DNA from: Brachybacterium ginsengisoli
Lineage (GTDB): Bacteria > Actinomycetota > Actinomycetes > Actinomycetales > Dermabacteraceae
DNA length: 64,000 nucleotides
NCBI RefSeq assembly: GCF_002407065.1
Contig: NZ_CP023564.1
Location: 3,844,001 to 3,908,000, forward strand
Direction of reading: 5' to 3'
Position 1 is the first letter of the stretch. Every line of letters begins with the position of its first letter. A program made the position numbers and the translations under genes. The notes below the pieces were generated by a model. The model searched no databases. It was not told the DNA's origin and was given only the letters and a program-made list of their open reading frames with translations. Shown here one piece after another: positions 8,804 through 16,916 of the stretch.

Positions 8804-9505
8804 CTACGCCCCGCCGTGCCCTGCGCCGCCCTCGGCCCCGCTGAGGGACCGGGCGAGCACCCCGTCCAGATGCGCGGAGAGCGCCCGCAGCGCCCCGTCG
8901 TGGTGATGCTGGCGGACCATGTCCAGGATCTGGCCGTGCTCGTGATGGGCGATGTGTCCGTCGAAGGTCTCGGGGCCCCCGGACCAGGTCTGCCGCATGC
9001 GGTGGGAGTAGGTGCTGAGGTTCTCCACCATGGTGCGCAGGTACCGGTTGTCGGCATGGGCGAAGAACACCTGGTGGAAGGCCCAGTCGGCACGGAAGTG
9101 CTCGTTGAGCAGGGCGTAGTCGTCGCTGCCGTCCTCGCCGATGCGGGCGAGCACCTCGGCGTGGGTGCGGTGGGCCTCGTCGAGGTCGGCCACGAGCGCG
9201 TCGTGCGCGCGGAAGCTGCGTCCCAGCGCCGCCGACTCGACCACCTTGCGGGCGTCCAGGAGCTCCGTCATGTGCGCCGCGTCCAGCGGGGGCGCGACCA
9301 CGTAGCCGCGCAGCGCCACGTACTCGACCAGGCCGGACCGCTCGAGGGACACCATCGCCTCGCGCACGGGAGTGGGCGAGACCTCGAGGTCACGGGCCAG
9401 CCCGTCGATGCTGAGCCGCGAACCGGGCGCCCACTGCGACTCGAGCAGACGCTGGAGGATCAGCTCCTCGACCTCGGCGCGGAGCACCTGTCGTCGCACG
9501 GCCAT
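8804..9505 (-). CDS. GntR-family transcriptional regulator with FCD domain
   Basis: 233 residues. The winged-helix domain is visible at about 10-75 (LSIDGLARDLEVSPTPVREA, LVEYVALRGYVV), followed by an all-helical FCD ligand-binding domain with metal-binding His residues (HQVFFAH, HIAHHEHGQI). FCD members usually sense sugar acids or other carboxylates. ATG 9505 was chosen because GGAAGAGAG lies upstream and the family normally begins just before the helix RQVLRAEVEELI; an in-frame GTG at 9571 would overlap the palindromic operator. It probably represses the apionate/erythrulose operon, because the same motif occurs in front of this gene and of lerK. The effector could be D-apionate or an intermediate. 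Confidence 0.85.
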   Translation of the reverse strand: MAVRRQVLRAEVEELILQRLLESQWAPGSRLSIDGLARDLEVSPTPVREAMVSLERSGLVEYVALRGYVVAPPLDAAHMTELLDARKVVESAALGRSFRAHDALVADLDEAHRTHAEVLARIGEDGSDDYALLNEHFRADWAFHQVFFAHADNRYLRTMVENLSTYSHRMRQTWSGGPETFDGHIAHHEHGQILDMVRQHHHDGALRALSAHLDGVLARSLSGAEGGAGHGGA

Positions 9506-9571
9506 CTCGGCACTCTCTCTCTTCCCCGGGGACACCGTCCTCCCGAGGGATCGGGCAACGTCTCGAGCCAC

Positions 9572-9582
9572 CCTATAGGAAG
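9572..9582. promoter_or_regulatory. Candidate autoregulatory operator of the GntR gene
   Basis: CCTATAGG palindrome; on the minus strand the stretch reads TTCCTATAGG, identical over ten bases to the site upstream of lerK. It lies 67 bases before the GntR start codon. Confidence 0.45.
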
Positions 9583-9629
9583 TGGTCCTCTCGGGGCGGG
9601 GACTCGGCAGGACCGTGCCGGGCGGGGAG

Positions 9630-9651
9630 CCGCGGCGCCGGAGCGCCGCGG
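9630..9651 (-). terminator. Hairpin after the Gfo/Idh/MocA gene pair
   Basis: A nine-base-pair perfect stem (CCGCGGCGC / GCGCCGCGG) with loop CGGA lies 23 bases beyond the stop codon of the minus-strand gene at 9674. There is no T-tract. Confidence 0.55.
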
Positions 9652-9673
9652 ATCTCCCCGATGACCTGCCCGC

Positions 9674-10681
9674 TCAGACCTCGGCGAGCGCGACCGGCTG
9701 CCCGGTGCGCACGGACTCCTGCGCGGCGGCGACCACGCGCACGGTGCGCAGGCCCACGGCGCCGGTGGGGTCCACGGCGCGGCCGTCCCGCACGGCGGCG
9801 AGGAAGGCCTCGACCAGCTCGCCGTCCAGATCGCTGCCGTAGGGCAGCCACTGGCCGGGCCCGCCCACGTGCTGGGCGAAGGCGTCGATCTGGAGCTGCC
9901 CGCCGGTGCCGAGCGCCTGCAGCCGCAGTCCGCCCCAGGTGGCGGCGTCGTTCGGGAGGGACCAGGAGCAGTCGATGGTCGCCACGATGCCCGAGTCATA
10001 GGTCAAGGTGACCAGGCCGCCGGTCTCGGCTCCCTCCCCCGCCCGATCGGCGTGGAGGATCCGGTTGGTGGTGGCGTGCACGGTCGCCGGGGCGCCCAGG
10101 ACCGAGTCGAGGATCTCGGCGAGGTGGACGGTGTGGTCCACCATCGCGCCGCCACCGGCGAGGGCCACGTCGGTGAACCAGTCGCGGGCGGTGGGCAGCT
10201 TGCCGTTGTTGGTGCCGGTCAGGCCGATCACCTCGCCGAGGGCGCCGTCGGCCACCGCGGTGCGCAGGGCGCCGACGGCGGGCGAGAAGTGCACCGGGAA
10301 GGCGGTCATCAGCACCACGCCCGCCTCGCGGCAGGCCTCGACCATGGCCTCGGCATCGGGGACGGTGGTGGCCAGCGGCTTCTCGCACAGCACGTGCACG
10401 CCGCGGCGCGCGGCCTCCAGGACGAGGTCCTTGTGATGGGCGTTGGCGCTGGTCACGACGATCGCGTCGGGGCCCTCGGGCCAGGCGTTCCAGGCCTCCT
10501 CGTAGGAGGGGACCACGCGCACCCCGCGCACGTCGCCGAAGCCGTCGGGGTCGGCGACCACGAGCTCCACATCGGCCCGGGCCTCGAGCAGGGCGGCGTA
10601 CGACCCGGCGTGGGTGTGCGCGCAGCTCATCAGGGCGATCCGGAGCGGTGCGGCGGGATCGAGGGGGCGTGCGGTCAGCAT
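9674..10681 (-). CDS. Gfo/Idh/MocA-family oxidoreductase
   Basis: 335 residues. An N-terminal NAD(P)-binding fold (LRIALMSCAHTHAGSYA; the usual GxGxxG loop is modified to SCAHTH) contains the family signature CEKPLA; a C-terminal beta-sheet domain with GGGAMVDHTVHLAEIL follows, His being the expected catalytic residue. Members oxidise sugars, inositols or their acids. ATG 10681 overlaps the stop of the preceding gene by seven bases, so the two dehydrogenases are translationally coupled. The substrate cannot be read from the sequence. Confidence 0.8.
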   Translation of the reverse strand: MLTARPLDPAAPLRIALMSCAHTHAGSYAALLEARADVELVVADPDGFGDVRGVRVVPSYEEAWNAWPEGPDAIVVTSANAHHKDLVLEAARRGVHVLCEKPLATTVPDAEAMVEACREAGVVLMTAFPVHFSPAVGALRTAVADGALGEVIGLTGTNNGKLPTARDWFTDVALAGGGAMVDHTVHLAEILDSVLGAPATVHATTNRILHADRAGEGAETGGLVTLTYDSGIVATIDCSWSLPNDAATWGGLRLQALGTGGQLQIDAFAQHVGGPGQWLPYGSDLDGELVEAFLAAVRDGRAVDPTGAVGLRTVRVVAAAQESVRTGQPVALAEV

Positions 10682-11667
10682 GTGATGCTCCGTCCGGTGC
10701 GCAGGGACTCGAGGGCGGCGTCGGCGACCTCCACGGCGCGGACGCCGTCGGCCGCATCCACCCGGGCGGGGCCGCCGTCGGAGAGCGCGGTCACGAACTC
10801 GACGATCTCGGCGGCGTAGGGGTCGCGCAGGGTGGAGACGTCCGGGAGGAAGCCGTCCCCCGAGGCGTGGCGGGCGGAGGCGACCGCGTCGAACATGATC
10901 CCGGGGTCCTTGGTGCTGTCGTACTGCAGCTGCCCGCCGTCGCCGGAGAGGTCGAAGGTGTAGCGGAACTCGGTGCCGGCCGGGCCCCAGAAGCCGCGGC
11001 AGTGGGAGATCGCGCCGGAGCGGTGGGTGAGCACCACGTGGGCGGTGCGCACGGCGGGGTCGGAGGCGGCGATCGACTGCTGGGCGTAGACCCGCTCGAC
11101 GGGGCCCGCGAGCCACAGCGCCTGGTCGATGTCATGGATCATCTGGTCCATGACGATCCCGCCGGAGAGGGCCTCGTCGGCGTACCAGTCGCGGTCCGGC
11201 AGGGATCCGGTGCGCTCGAAGCGCAGCACGGCGAGGGATCCCACGGCGCCGGCGTCGATCGCGCGCTTCGCCGCGGCGTACTGCGGGAAGTAGCGCACCA
11301 CGTGGGCAGGGAAGAGCGTCCGGCCGACGCGCTCGGCGTGCGCGAGGAGATCCTGGGCCTCCGCCGGGTCCAGAGCCAGCGGCTTCTCGCAGATGACGTC
11401 CTTGCCGGCGTCCAGCGCGGCGCGCACGAGATCGGGGTGCGCCGGGGTGGGAGCGGTGATGTCGACCAGATCGACCGCAGCCAGCAGCTCCTCGAGGGTG
11501 GAGTGGACGCTCGCGCCGCTCTCGGCGGCGTACTGCTCAGCCCCCTCGAGGCTGTAGCAGTGCAGCTCGACGTCGAGCTCGGCCCAGCCGGGCAGGTGCG
11601 CGCGGGAGATCCCGCCGGTGCCGACCACGCCGACGCGCAGCGGGGCGGCAGGTGATGACTGGGCCAT
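10675..11667 (-). CDS. Gfo/Idh/MocA-family oxidoreductase
   Basis: 330 residues. The Rossmann loop VGVVGTGGISRAHLPG, then CEKPLALDP and the second-domain motif GGIVMDQMIHDIDQALWL are all canonical for the family, more so than in the downstream paralogue. The start at 11667 follows AGGAAAGG. The two genes form an operon reading away from a short AT-rich promoter segment at about 11733-11758. Paired dehydrogenases of this type often act on successive steps in oxidation of a sugar or cyclitol. The specific substrate is unknown. Confidence 0.82.
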   Translation of the reverse strand: MAQSSPAAPLRVGVVGTGGISRAHLPGWAELDVELHCYSLEGAEQYAAESGASVHSTLEELLAAVDLVDITAPTPAHPDLVRAALDAGKDVICEKPLALDPAEAQDLLAHAERVGRTLFPAHVVRYFPQYAAAKRAIDAGAVGSLAVLRFERTGSLPDRDWYADEALSGGIVMDQMIHDIDQALWLAGPVERVYAQQSIAASDPAVRTAHVVLTHRSGAISHCRGFWGPAGTEFRYTFDLSGDGGQLQYDSTKDPGIMFDAVASARHASGDGFLPDVSTLRDPYAAEIVEFVTALSDGGPARVDAADGVRAVEVADAALESLRTGRSITC

Positions 11668-11798
11668 GGCCCACCTTTCCTGGCTCTCCCGGCAGCGGCG
11701 CCGAGGACCTCCGCACCGCACCGCCGGGACCTCATTATGAAACCTGATTACAGAAGTCTTGCCGGGGGTCCGGGACGTGTCAAGGGGGCGGGCGATGG

Positions 11799-11844
11799 GG
11801 CCCGCGGGCGGGGGCGACGCGATCACACCCCGTCCCCGCGGGCC
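11799..11844 (-). terminator. Inverted repeat downstream of the small peptide gene
   Basis: GGCCCGCGGG (11799-11808) and CCCGCGGGCC (11835-11844) are perfect complements 26 bases apart. The structure begins eight bases after the peptide stop codon on the minus strand and could terminate its transcript. Confidence 0.45.
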
Positions 11845-11851
11845 GCCGTGC

Positions 11852-11923
11852 TCAGAGCAGTCCGCCGAGCAGTCCGCCGATGAGCCCGAGGACGGAGTCG
11901 AGAAGGCCGGTGACGAGTTCCAT
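11852..11923 (-). CDS. 23-residue hydrophobic peptide
   Basis: A 23-codon frame starts at ATG 11923, with AAAGGACC seven to twelve bases upstream. The product begins MELVTGLLDS, continues with Leu/Ile/Gly-rich sequence and ends in two GGLL blocks. It has two acidic and no basic residues, and no signal peptide or room for one. Size and composition resemble membrane-active short peptides such as phenol-soluble modulins or small membrane-associated regulatory peptides, but no family is assigned. Support that it is real: a ribosome binding site at proper spacing, a following inverted repeat, and no other gene in this 500-base gap. Confidence 0.5.
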   Translation of the reverse strand: MELVTGLLDSVLGLIGGLLGGLL

Positions 11924-12183
11924 GAGAGGTCCTTTCGCAGCGGGGCGGAGCGGTTCCGCCCTCCCCTCCACCCTCCCGTCCGACGCCTCGAGGGGCTCAG
12001 GACGGGGGCGTGAGTTACCCGTTCGTCATCAACGGTCCGCGGTGCGGTCGGTGGTGGAGGCGGGGTGATCCGTGGGCGACGCGTGCGCGTGGGCCCCCGG
12101 ATGGTTCGGAACCTGACGGTTCCGGTGCGGCGGACATGGGCGGGGACGGGGACGCGGCTCCATGGCCACGCCCGCCCCTCACC

Positions 12184-13176
12184 TCACAGCAGCCCGCGCA
12201 CCCGCTCGACCATCGCCCCGACGCTCACGCCGTAACGGTTCTCGAGGGTGGGCAGGGCTCCGGCCTCGAGGAACGCGTCGGGCAGACCGATCGGGGTCAC
12301 CTTCTCCCCCAGGCCGCGGGCGGCGACGATGCGAGCGACGGTGTCGAACAGCCCGCCCACCACGGAGTGGTTCTCGGCGGTGAGCACGAGGCGCCCCTTG
12401 CCGAGCTGCGCCACGAGGGCCTCCTCGTCGAACGGTTTGATGGTAGGCGCGTGCAGGACGGCCACGCCGATGCCGTCGGCCTCCAGCTCCTTCGCGGCGT
12501 CCAGCACCCGCTCGGTCATCAGGCCGCTGGAGATGAACAGGACGTCGGCGCCGTCGCGCAGCAGCTTCGCCCTGCCCAGCTCGAAGCTGTAGTCGTACTC
12601 GTCGAGCACGGCGGGCACCTTCCCGCGCAGCACGCGCAGGTACGTGGGTCCGTCGTGCGCGGCGAGCTGGGGCACGGCCTGCTGGATGTCGATCGCGTCG
12701 CAGGGGTCGACGATGGTGAGGTTCGGGGCGGCGCGCAGGATCGCGAGGTCGTCCGTGGCGGCGTGCGAGGGGCCGTACCCGGTGGTGAGCCCGGGCAGCG
12801 CGCACACCAGGTTCACGTCGAGGTTCGCCTCGCAGATGTCCAGCAGCAGGAAGTCGTGGGCACGACGGGTGGCGAACACCGAATAGGTCGAGGCGAAGGG
12901 GACGAATCCCTCCATCGCCAGTCCCGTGGCGGCGCCGAGCAGCGCCTGCTCGGCCATCCCGATCTGGTAGAACCGATCCGGCATCTCGTCGCGGAAGATG
13001 TGCAGGTCGGTGTACTTCGCGAGGTCCGCGGAGAGGCCGACGATCCGCTCGTCCTGCCGCGCGGCCTCCACCATGGCGTGGCCGAAGGGCGCCGCGACCG
13101 CGCGCTGCCCGGCCTTCGCGAGGTCGGCGCTCATCGCGCCGGAGCGGAGGTTCTGGGTGCTCGTGCTCTGGTTCAT
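12184..13176 (-). CDS. Transketolase, C-terminal (pyrimidine-binding) subunit
   Basis: 330 residues, corresponding to the second half of transketolase: pyrimidine-binding domain with GMAEQALLGAATGLAMEG (catalytic Glu), the FASTYSVFATRRAHDF segment, GPSHAATDDLAILRA, then the C-terminal domain ending near VTPIGLPDAFLEAG. The start at 13176 forms an ATGA overlap with the N-terminal subunit gene. Split transketolases occur in apulose-4-phosphate (AptA/AptB), sulfosugar and aromatic-precursor pathways. Here the pair lies with its regulator opposite an SDR, TIM-barrel enzyme, GntP permease and LtnD-like dehydrogenase, so a specialised sugar-acid pathway is likelier than the central pentose phosphate cycle. 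Confidence 0.85.
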   Translation of the reverse strand: MNQSTSTQNLRSGAMSADLAKAGQRAVAAPFGHAMVEAARQDERIVGLSADLAKYTDLHIFRDEMPDRFYQIGMAEQALLGAATGLAMEGFVPFASTYSVFATRRAHDFLLLDICEANLDVNLVCALPGLTTGYGPSHAATDDLAILRAAPNLTIVDPCDAIDIQQAVPQLAAHDGPTYLRVLRGKVPAVLDEYDYSFELGRAKLLRDGADVLFISSGLMTERVLDAAKELEADGIGVAVLHAPTIKPFDEEALVAQLGKGRLVLTAENHSVVGGLFDTVARIVAARGLGEKVTPIGLPDAFLEAGALPTLENRYGVSVGAMVERVRGLL

Positions 13177-14051
13177 CGTCCGATCTCCTGCGTCAGCGCC
13201 TGGTGGCTCTCGGCCAGCTTCTCGTGGGCGCGCGCCCACTCCTCCTCGTCGACCTTCATGAAGTGCAGCTTCTCGCGCTCCTCGAGGAAGTCGACGCCCT
13301 TGCCGAGCGTGGTGTCGACGATGAGCACCCGCGGGCGGGGGTCCTCGATCTCGCGCAGCTCGACGAGGGTCGTCAGCAGCTCCTCGATGTCGTGGCCGTC
13401 GCAGCGCCGGGCGATCCAGCCGAAGGCCTCGAACTTGTCGGTGACCGGCTCCATCGAGAGCATGTGGGTGGACTTCCCGTCGGCCTGCTGGTCGTTGAAG
13501 TCCACGATCGCGATGAGGTTGTCGAGGCTGTGGTGGGCGGCCACGGCGGCGGCCTCCCAGGTCGATCCCTCGCCGAGCTCGCCGTCGGAGAGCAGGTTGT
13601 AGACGAAGCGGTCGGACCCCTTGCGCTTGAGCCCCATCGCCACGCCGTTGGCGATGCCGAGGCCGTGGCCGAGGGAGCCGCCGGAGATCTCGACGCCCGG
13701 CGTGTAGGTGCGCATGGAGGACATCGGGAAGCGGCTGTCGTCGCTCGCGTAGGTGCTCAGCTCCTCGACGGGGAAGAACTTCGCCTCGGTCAGCGCGGCG
13801 TACAGCGCGAGGGCGTAGTGGCCGATCGAGAGCTGGAAGCGGTCGCGGTCCTCGCTCTCGGGGTCCAGCGGGTCCAGCTGCAGCTGGTCGGTGAACAGCA
13901 CCGCGAGGACGTCGGAGATGTCGAGGGCCTGGCCGATGTAGCCCTGGCCCTGCACCTCCGCCTGGATCAGCGCGTACTGGCGGATGCGGAAGGCGGCCTC
14001 GCGGAGGCGGAGGATCCGCTCCGGGTCCGGGCTCGTCCTGGTCGTTGTCAC
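13173..14051 (-). CDS. Transketolase, N-terminal (thiamine diphosphate-binding) subunit
   Basis: 292 residues, first half of transketolase. Visible: QGYIGQALDISDVLAVL, HYALALYAAL, GSLGHGLGIANG, and the thiamine diphosphate motif SDGELGEGSTWEAA through IVDFNDQQADG. A GTG start at 14051 is used; AGGAGA sits nine bases upstream, and the four-base GTGA overlap with the upstream regulator gene supports it. It works with the C-terminal subunit gene that follows. The donor and acceptor sugars are not determined; dihydroxyacetone- or apulose-type branched substrates are possibilities given the neighbouring apionate operon. Confidence 0.85.
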   Translation of the reverse strand: MTTTRTSPDPERILRLREAAFRIRQYALIQAEVQGQGYIGQALDISDVLAVLFTDQLQLDPLDPESEDRDRFQLSIGHYALALYAALTEAKFFPVEELSTYASDDSRFPMSSMRTYTPGVEISGGSLGHGLGIANGVAMGLKRKGSDRFVYNLLSDGELGEGSTWEAAAVAAHHSLDNLIAIVDFNDQQADGKSTHMLSMEPVTDKFEAFGWIARRCDGHDIEELLTTLVELREIEDPRPRVLIVDTTLGKGVDFLEEREKLHFMKVDEEEWARAHEKLAESHQALTQEIGR

Positions 14052-14800
14052 GGTCGGTCATCTCCTCGTTCGGTGGTGGTCTCGTCCTGGGGTGAGGCGG
14101 CGCGCGAGATGCGCCGCCACTGGTCGAAGTGCTCGGTCATCGCGGCGGCGACCGCGCTCCGTCGCCGGGAGCGCAGGGCCCGGGTGATCTCGAAGTGCAC
14201 CGAGTCGCTCGCGAACATCTCGGGCACCTCGCCGCCGTTGGCGGCGATCTCCTTGCTGATCACGACGCGGCGGCGCTCGAGCAGGAGGTCGTGCAGCGCG
14301 TGGTTCATCCCGCCCGCCACGAAGCTCATGATCGGGTTGTCGAGGATCTCGAACAGCGCGAGATGGAAGGCGTGGTCGGCCGTGAGCCCGCCGACGAAGT
14401 CGCGGTTCGAGGAGGCGTCGACCATCGCGTAGACGAGGTCCTCCAGCTCGTGGATCTGCTGGTCGGTCACGCGCTCGACCATCCGCGGGGCGATCGCGAT
14501 CTCGAGCATCTCCCGCGCCTCGGCGATCTGGGCGACGCTCACCATGCCGGCGCGCAGCATCAGCTCGAACACATTGCCGCTGCCGCCGTCGAAGGACGGG
14601 GTGACCAGGACGTTCCCGCTCCCCTGCACCTTCTTCAGCATGCCCAGCATCTGCAGGCCGGAGAGCCTCTCCCGCACCCTCGCCCGCGACATCCCACTCA
14701 CCTCGGCGAGTCGCCGCTCGGTGGGGATGAGGAGTCCGTCCTCGACCGGCGTGCCCTCTCGCACGAGGCTGTCGAGGAACTCCAGGGTCTCGGCGTCCAT
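14048..14800 (-). CDS. FadR-type GntR regulator of the transketolase locus
   Basis: 250 residues. The wHTH region (LLIPTERRLAEVSGMSRARVRERLSGLQ, with wing near QGSGNVLV) is followed by an FCD domain: HAFHLALFEILDN and ALRSRRRSAVAAAMTEHFDQW provide the helical bundle and His ligands. The start at 14800 has AGGAGG directly upstream (GAAGGAGGTCCC). It is the first gene of a three-gene operon with the split transketolase. Three TGGTC(N)GACCA-type sites lie in the divergent intergenic region, the classical operator form of FadR-subfamily regulators, so it likely controls both arms. Confidence 0.85.
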   Translation of the reverse strand: MDAETLEFLDSLVREGTPVEDGLLIPTERRLAEVSGMSRARVRERLSGLQMLGMLKKVQGSGNVLVTPSFDGGSGNVFELMLRAGMVSVAQIAEAREMLEIAIAPRMVERVTDQQIHELEDLVYAMVDASSNRDFVGGLTADHAFHLALFEILDNPIMSFVAGGMNHALHDLLLERRRVVISKEIAANGGEVPEMFASDSVHFEITRALRSRRRSAVAAAMTEHFDQWRRISRAASPQDETTTERGDDRP

Positions 14801-15244
14801 GGGACCTCCTTCGGTCGGCATCGTGTCGGGCAGTGCGCTGGCCACGGGCGGTGCGCGGGACGGAGCCGGCGAGGCTCCGGCGCCCGCGCCTCGGTGCCCT
14901 CGGCGTCGGGACGATGCAAGCACGCCCCCGGGAGACCAGCAATCAGCGGGGGATGCTCCACCACCCCGTCGGCACGGAACCGCGCTGGTCAGCGACCGTT
15001 CCCGACAGGAACACATTGGTCGACCATTCTTCCACGGGGCGCCCCGTCGGCCGCTCGAGCGCCCATCGCATCGCGGTGGTCTGACCAATATTCGACCCAC
15101 TTCCCCGCTCTGAACTGCACTGTTGCTCGGGGAGCCGCACAGCGCGCCGACGCACAGGTTGTCCGACCACTGCTTCGCTCATAGCGTCACCTCGATCCGT
15201 TAGGGCCCAGCGCCCATCCACATCGACGTGAGGGGAGTGCACCG
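14801..15244. promoter_or_regulatory. Divergent promoter region with three GntR operator candidates
   Basis: This 444-base gene-free stretch separates the regulator/transketolase operon from the SDR operon. It holds TGGTCGACCA (15017-15026, perfect palindrome), TGGTCTGACCA (15077-15087, perfect around a central T) and TTGTCCGACCA (15169-15179, one half perfect). A weaker half site, TGGTCAGCGACC, lies near 14986. The perfect sites fit the FadR-subfamily consensus TGGTC-N(0-1)-GACCA. No further gene is seen. Confidence 0.65.
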
Positions 15245-16015
15245 ATGCACACACCGCCCAGCCAGCACCGCACCGCAGTCGTCACCGGCGGCGCCGGCCA
15301 CCGGAGCATCGGTCGCGCCACCGCCACCCGCTTCGCCCGCGAGGGCTGGGCAGTGGCGATCCTCGACATCGACGGAGAGGGCGCCCGCACCCTCGCGAGC
15401 GAGCTGGCCGCCGAGCACGGCATCGCCGCCGAGGGGTACGCCCTGGACGTCACGGACTCCGCCGCGGTGGACGCCGTCGCCGCCCGGATCGCCGAGAGCG
15501 ACCTCCCGCCCGTGGGCGCCCTGGCCAACATCGCCGGCATCCCCTCCCCGGTCCCGTTCCTCGAGGTCACCGACGAGCTGTGGGACAGGATCCTCGCCGT
15601 GAACCTCAGCGGCAGCTTCTACACCTGCCGCGCCTTCCTGCCGGCCATGCTCGAGGGCGGCTACGGCCGCATCGTGAACATGTCCTCGGTCTCCGCGCAG
15701 CAGGGCGGCGGGGTGTTCTCCAAGACCCCGTACTCCGCGGCGAAGGCCGGCGTGCTGGGCCTGACCCGCTCCCTGGCCCGCGAGATGGCGCCCGAGGGCA
15801 TCACCGTCAACGCGGTCTCCCCCGGCGCGGCCGACACCACCATCCGTGGCAACACCTCCGCCGAGTCCGAGGCCGCGCTCTCCGCCTCGATCCCGATGGG
15901 CCGCCAGGCCTCGGCCGACGAGATCGCCGCCCTCGTTCTCTGGCTCTCGAGCGAGGACGCCGGCTACATCACCGGCACCACCCAGGCCATCAACGGCGGC
16001 GCGTACATCTCATGA
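15245..16015 (+). CDS. Short-chain dehydrogenase/reductase
   Basis: 256 residues, classical SDR. The nucleotide-binding motif is TGGAGHRSIGRATA (extended Gly-rich loop), then LANIAGIPSP in place of NNAG, catalytic Ser in MSSVSA, and YSAAKAG with Tyr and Lys. The C-terminus TGTTQAINGGAYIS is typical of polyol or sugar dehydrogenases resembling FabG. First gene of the operon, with GAGGGG upstream. The stop overlaps the next start by four bases (ATGA), so it is coupled to the TIM-barrel gene. Likely oxidises a sugar or polyol at the entry of this pathway; the substrate is not known. Confidence 0.85.
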   Translation: MHTPPSQHRTAVVTGGAGHRSIGRATATRFAREGWAVAILDIDGEGARTLASELAAEHGIAAEGYALDVTDSAAVDAVAARIAESDLPPVGALANIAGIPSPVPFLEVTDELWDRILAVNLSGSFYTCRAFLPAMLEGGYGRIVNMSSVSAQQGGGVFSKTPYSAAKAGVLGLTRSLAREMAPEGITVNAVSPGAADTTIRGNTSAESEAALSASIPMGRQASADEIAALVLWLSSEDAGYITGTTQAINGGAYIS

Positions 16016-16842
16016 CCGCACCCTCCGAGCGGGTCGGGATCTCGACCATCTCCTTCCGCCACCGCCCGCTGCCCGAGGCGCTGCGCCTCATCGCGGCGAC
16101 CGGGGCGCGCGAGATCGATCTCGGCGCGATCCCCGCCGTCACCGACCACGTGCCGGTGCCCTTCGACGGCGAGGCCTCCGAGTACGCGAGCGCGATCGGC
16201 GCAGCGGGCCTCACCGCCGGAGCGGTCAACGCCGATCCCGGCGACCTCAACGACCCGGCGCTCACCGCCGAGGCGCTGGCCTCGGTGATCGTCCCGCTGG
16301 CGGACCTCGCCGCCGCGCTCGGCGCCGCGCTCATCGTGCCCGCCGGCCGCGCGGACCACGCCCCGTTCGTGGGTCACGAGGCGGATCTCGACCGCATCGC
16401 GGAGAACCTCGCCCTGATGTCCGGGCTCTGCGCCGAGCGGGGCGTGCGCCTGCTGGTGGAGGTGCTGCACCACCGCCGGTACGTGCACACGGTCGCCGAT
16501 GCCGATGCGATCCTCGACCGCTGCCCCGCGAGCCTCGTCGGCGTGCTCTTCGACGTCTCGCACGTCGTCGCCTCGGACGAGGACCCGCTGGCCTGGGCGC
16601 GCAGCCTCGGCGATCGGATCGAGCGGGTCCACCTGCGCGACGCCGTGCCGGGGAACCTCAACCTCTCCCTCGGCGCCGGCCAGGTGGACGTCCCCGCCCT
16701 GGTCCGGGCCCTCGAGGAGCAGGGCTTCTCCGGCACGTACATCCTGGAGCTCGAGACCCACGACATCGCCGAGCAGGATCGGGAGGCCGACGTGGCCCGC
16801 AGCCACGCCGAGGTCTCCGCGCTGCTCTCGCCGCTCCCCTGA
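16012..16842 (+). CDS. Sugar phosphate isomerase/epimerase-like TIM-barrel protein
   Basis: 276 residues, AP-endonuclease-2-type TIM barrel. Strand-end residues expected to bind a divalent metal appear in VEVLHH (Glu), FDVSH (Asp/His), VHLRDAVPGN (His, Asp) and ILELETHD (Glu). The family includes hydroxypyruvate isomerase, OtnI, inosose dehydratase and OiaC. It starts at an ATGA overlap with the SDR gene and is followed 74 bases later by a GntP permease gene. With an LtnD-like dehydrogenase in the same operon, an OtnI-like or decarboxylase role on an oxidised sugar acid is plausible. It resembles the partial gene at the window start in fold but not closely in sequence. Confidence 0.78.
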   Translation: MTAPSERVGISTISFRHRPLPEALRLIAATGAREIDLGAIPAVTDHVPVPFDGEASEYASAIGAAGLTAGAVNADPGDLNDPALTAEALASVIVPLADLAAALGAALIVPAGRADHAPFVGHEADLDRIAENLALMSGLCAERGVRLLVEVLHHRRYVHTVADADAILDRCPASLVGVLFDVSHVVASDEDPLAWARSLGDRIERVHLRDAVPGNLNLSLGAGQVDVPALVRALEEQGFSGTYILELETHDIAEQDREADVARSHAEVSALLSPLP

Positions 16843-16916
16843 CCCCCTGCGGCCGATCCGGCCGCCCCCCCCCGCAGGCCGCGCACCGCTGCGCGCCCGA
16901 CCCTCCTGGAGGAACC

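Noticed and set aside
12184..14061. One long frame suggesting a fused transketolase
   Set aside because: The upstream part is a shadow frame; the real N-terminal subunit is in another frame at 13173-14051 with GTGA/ATGA overlaps on both sides.
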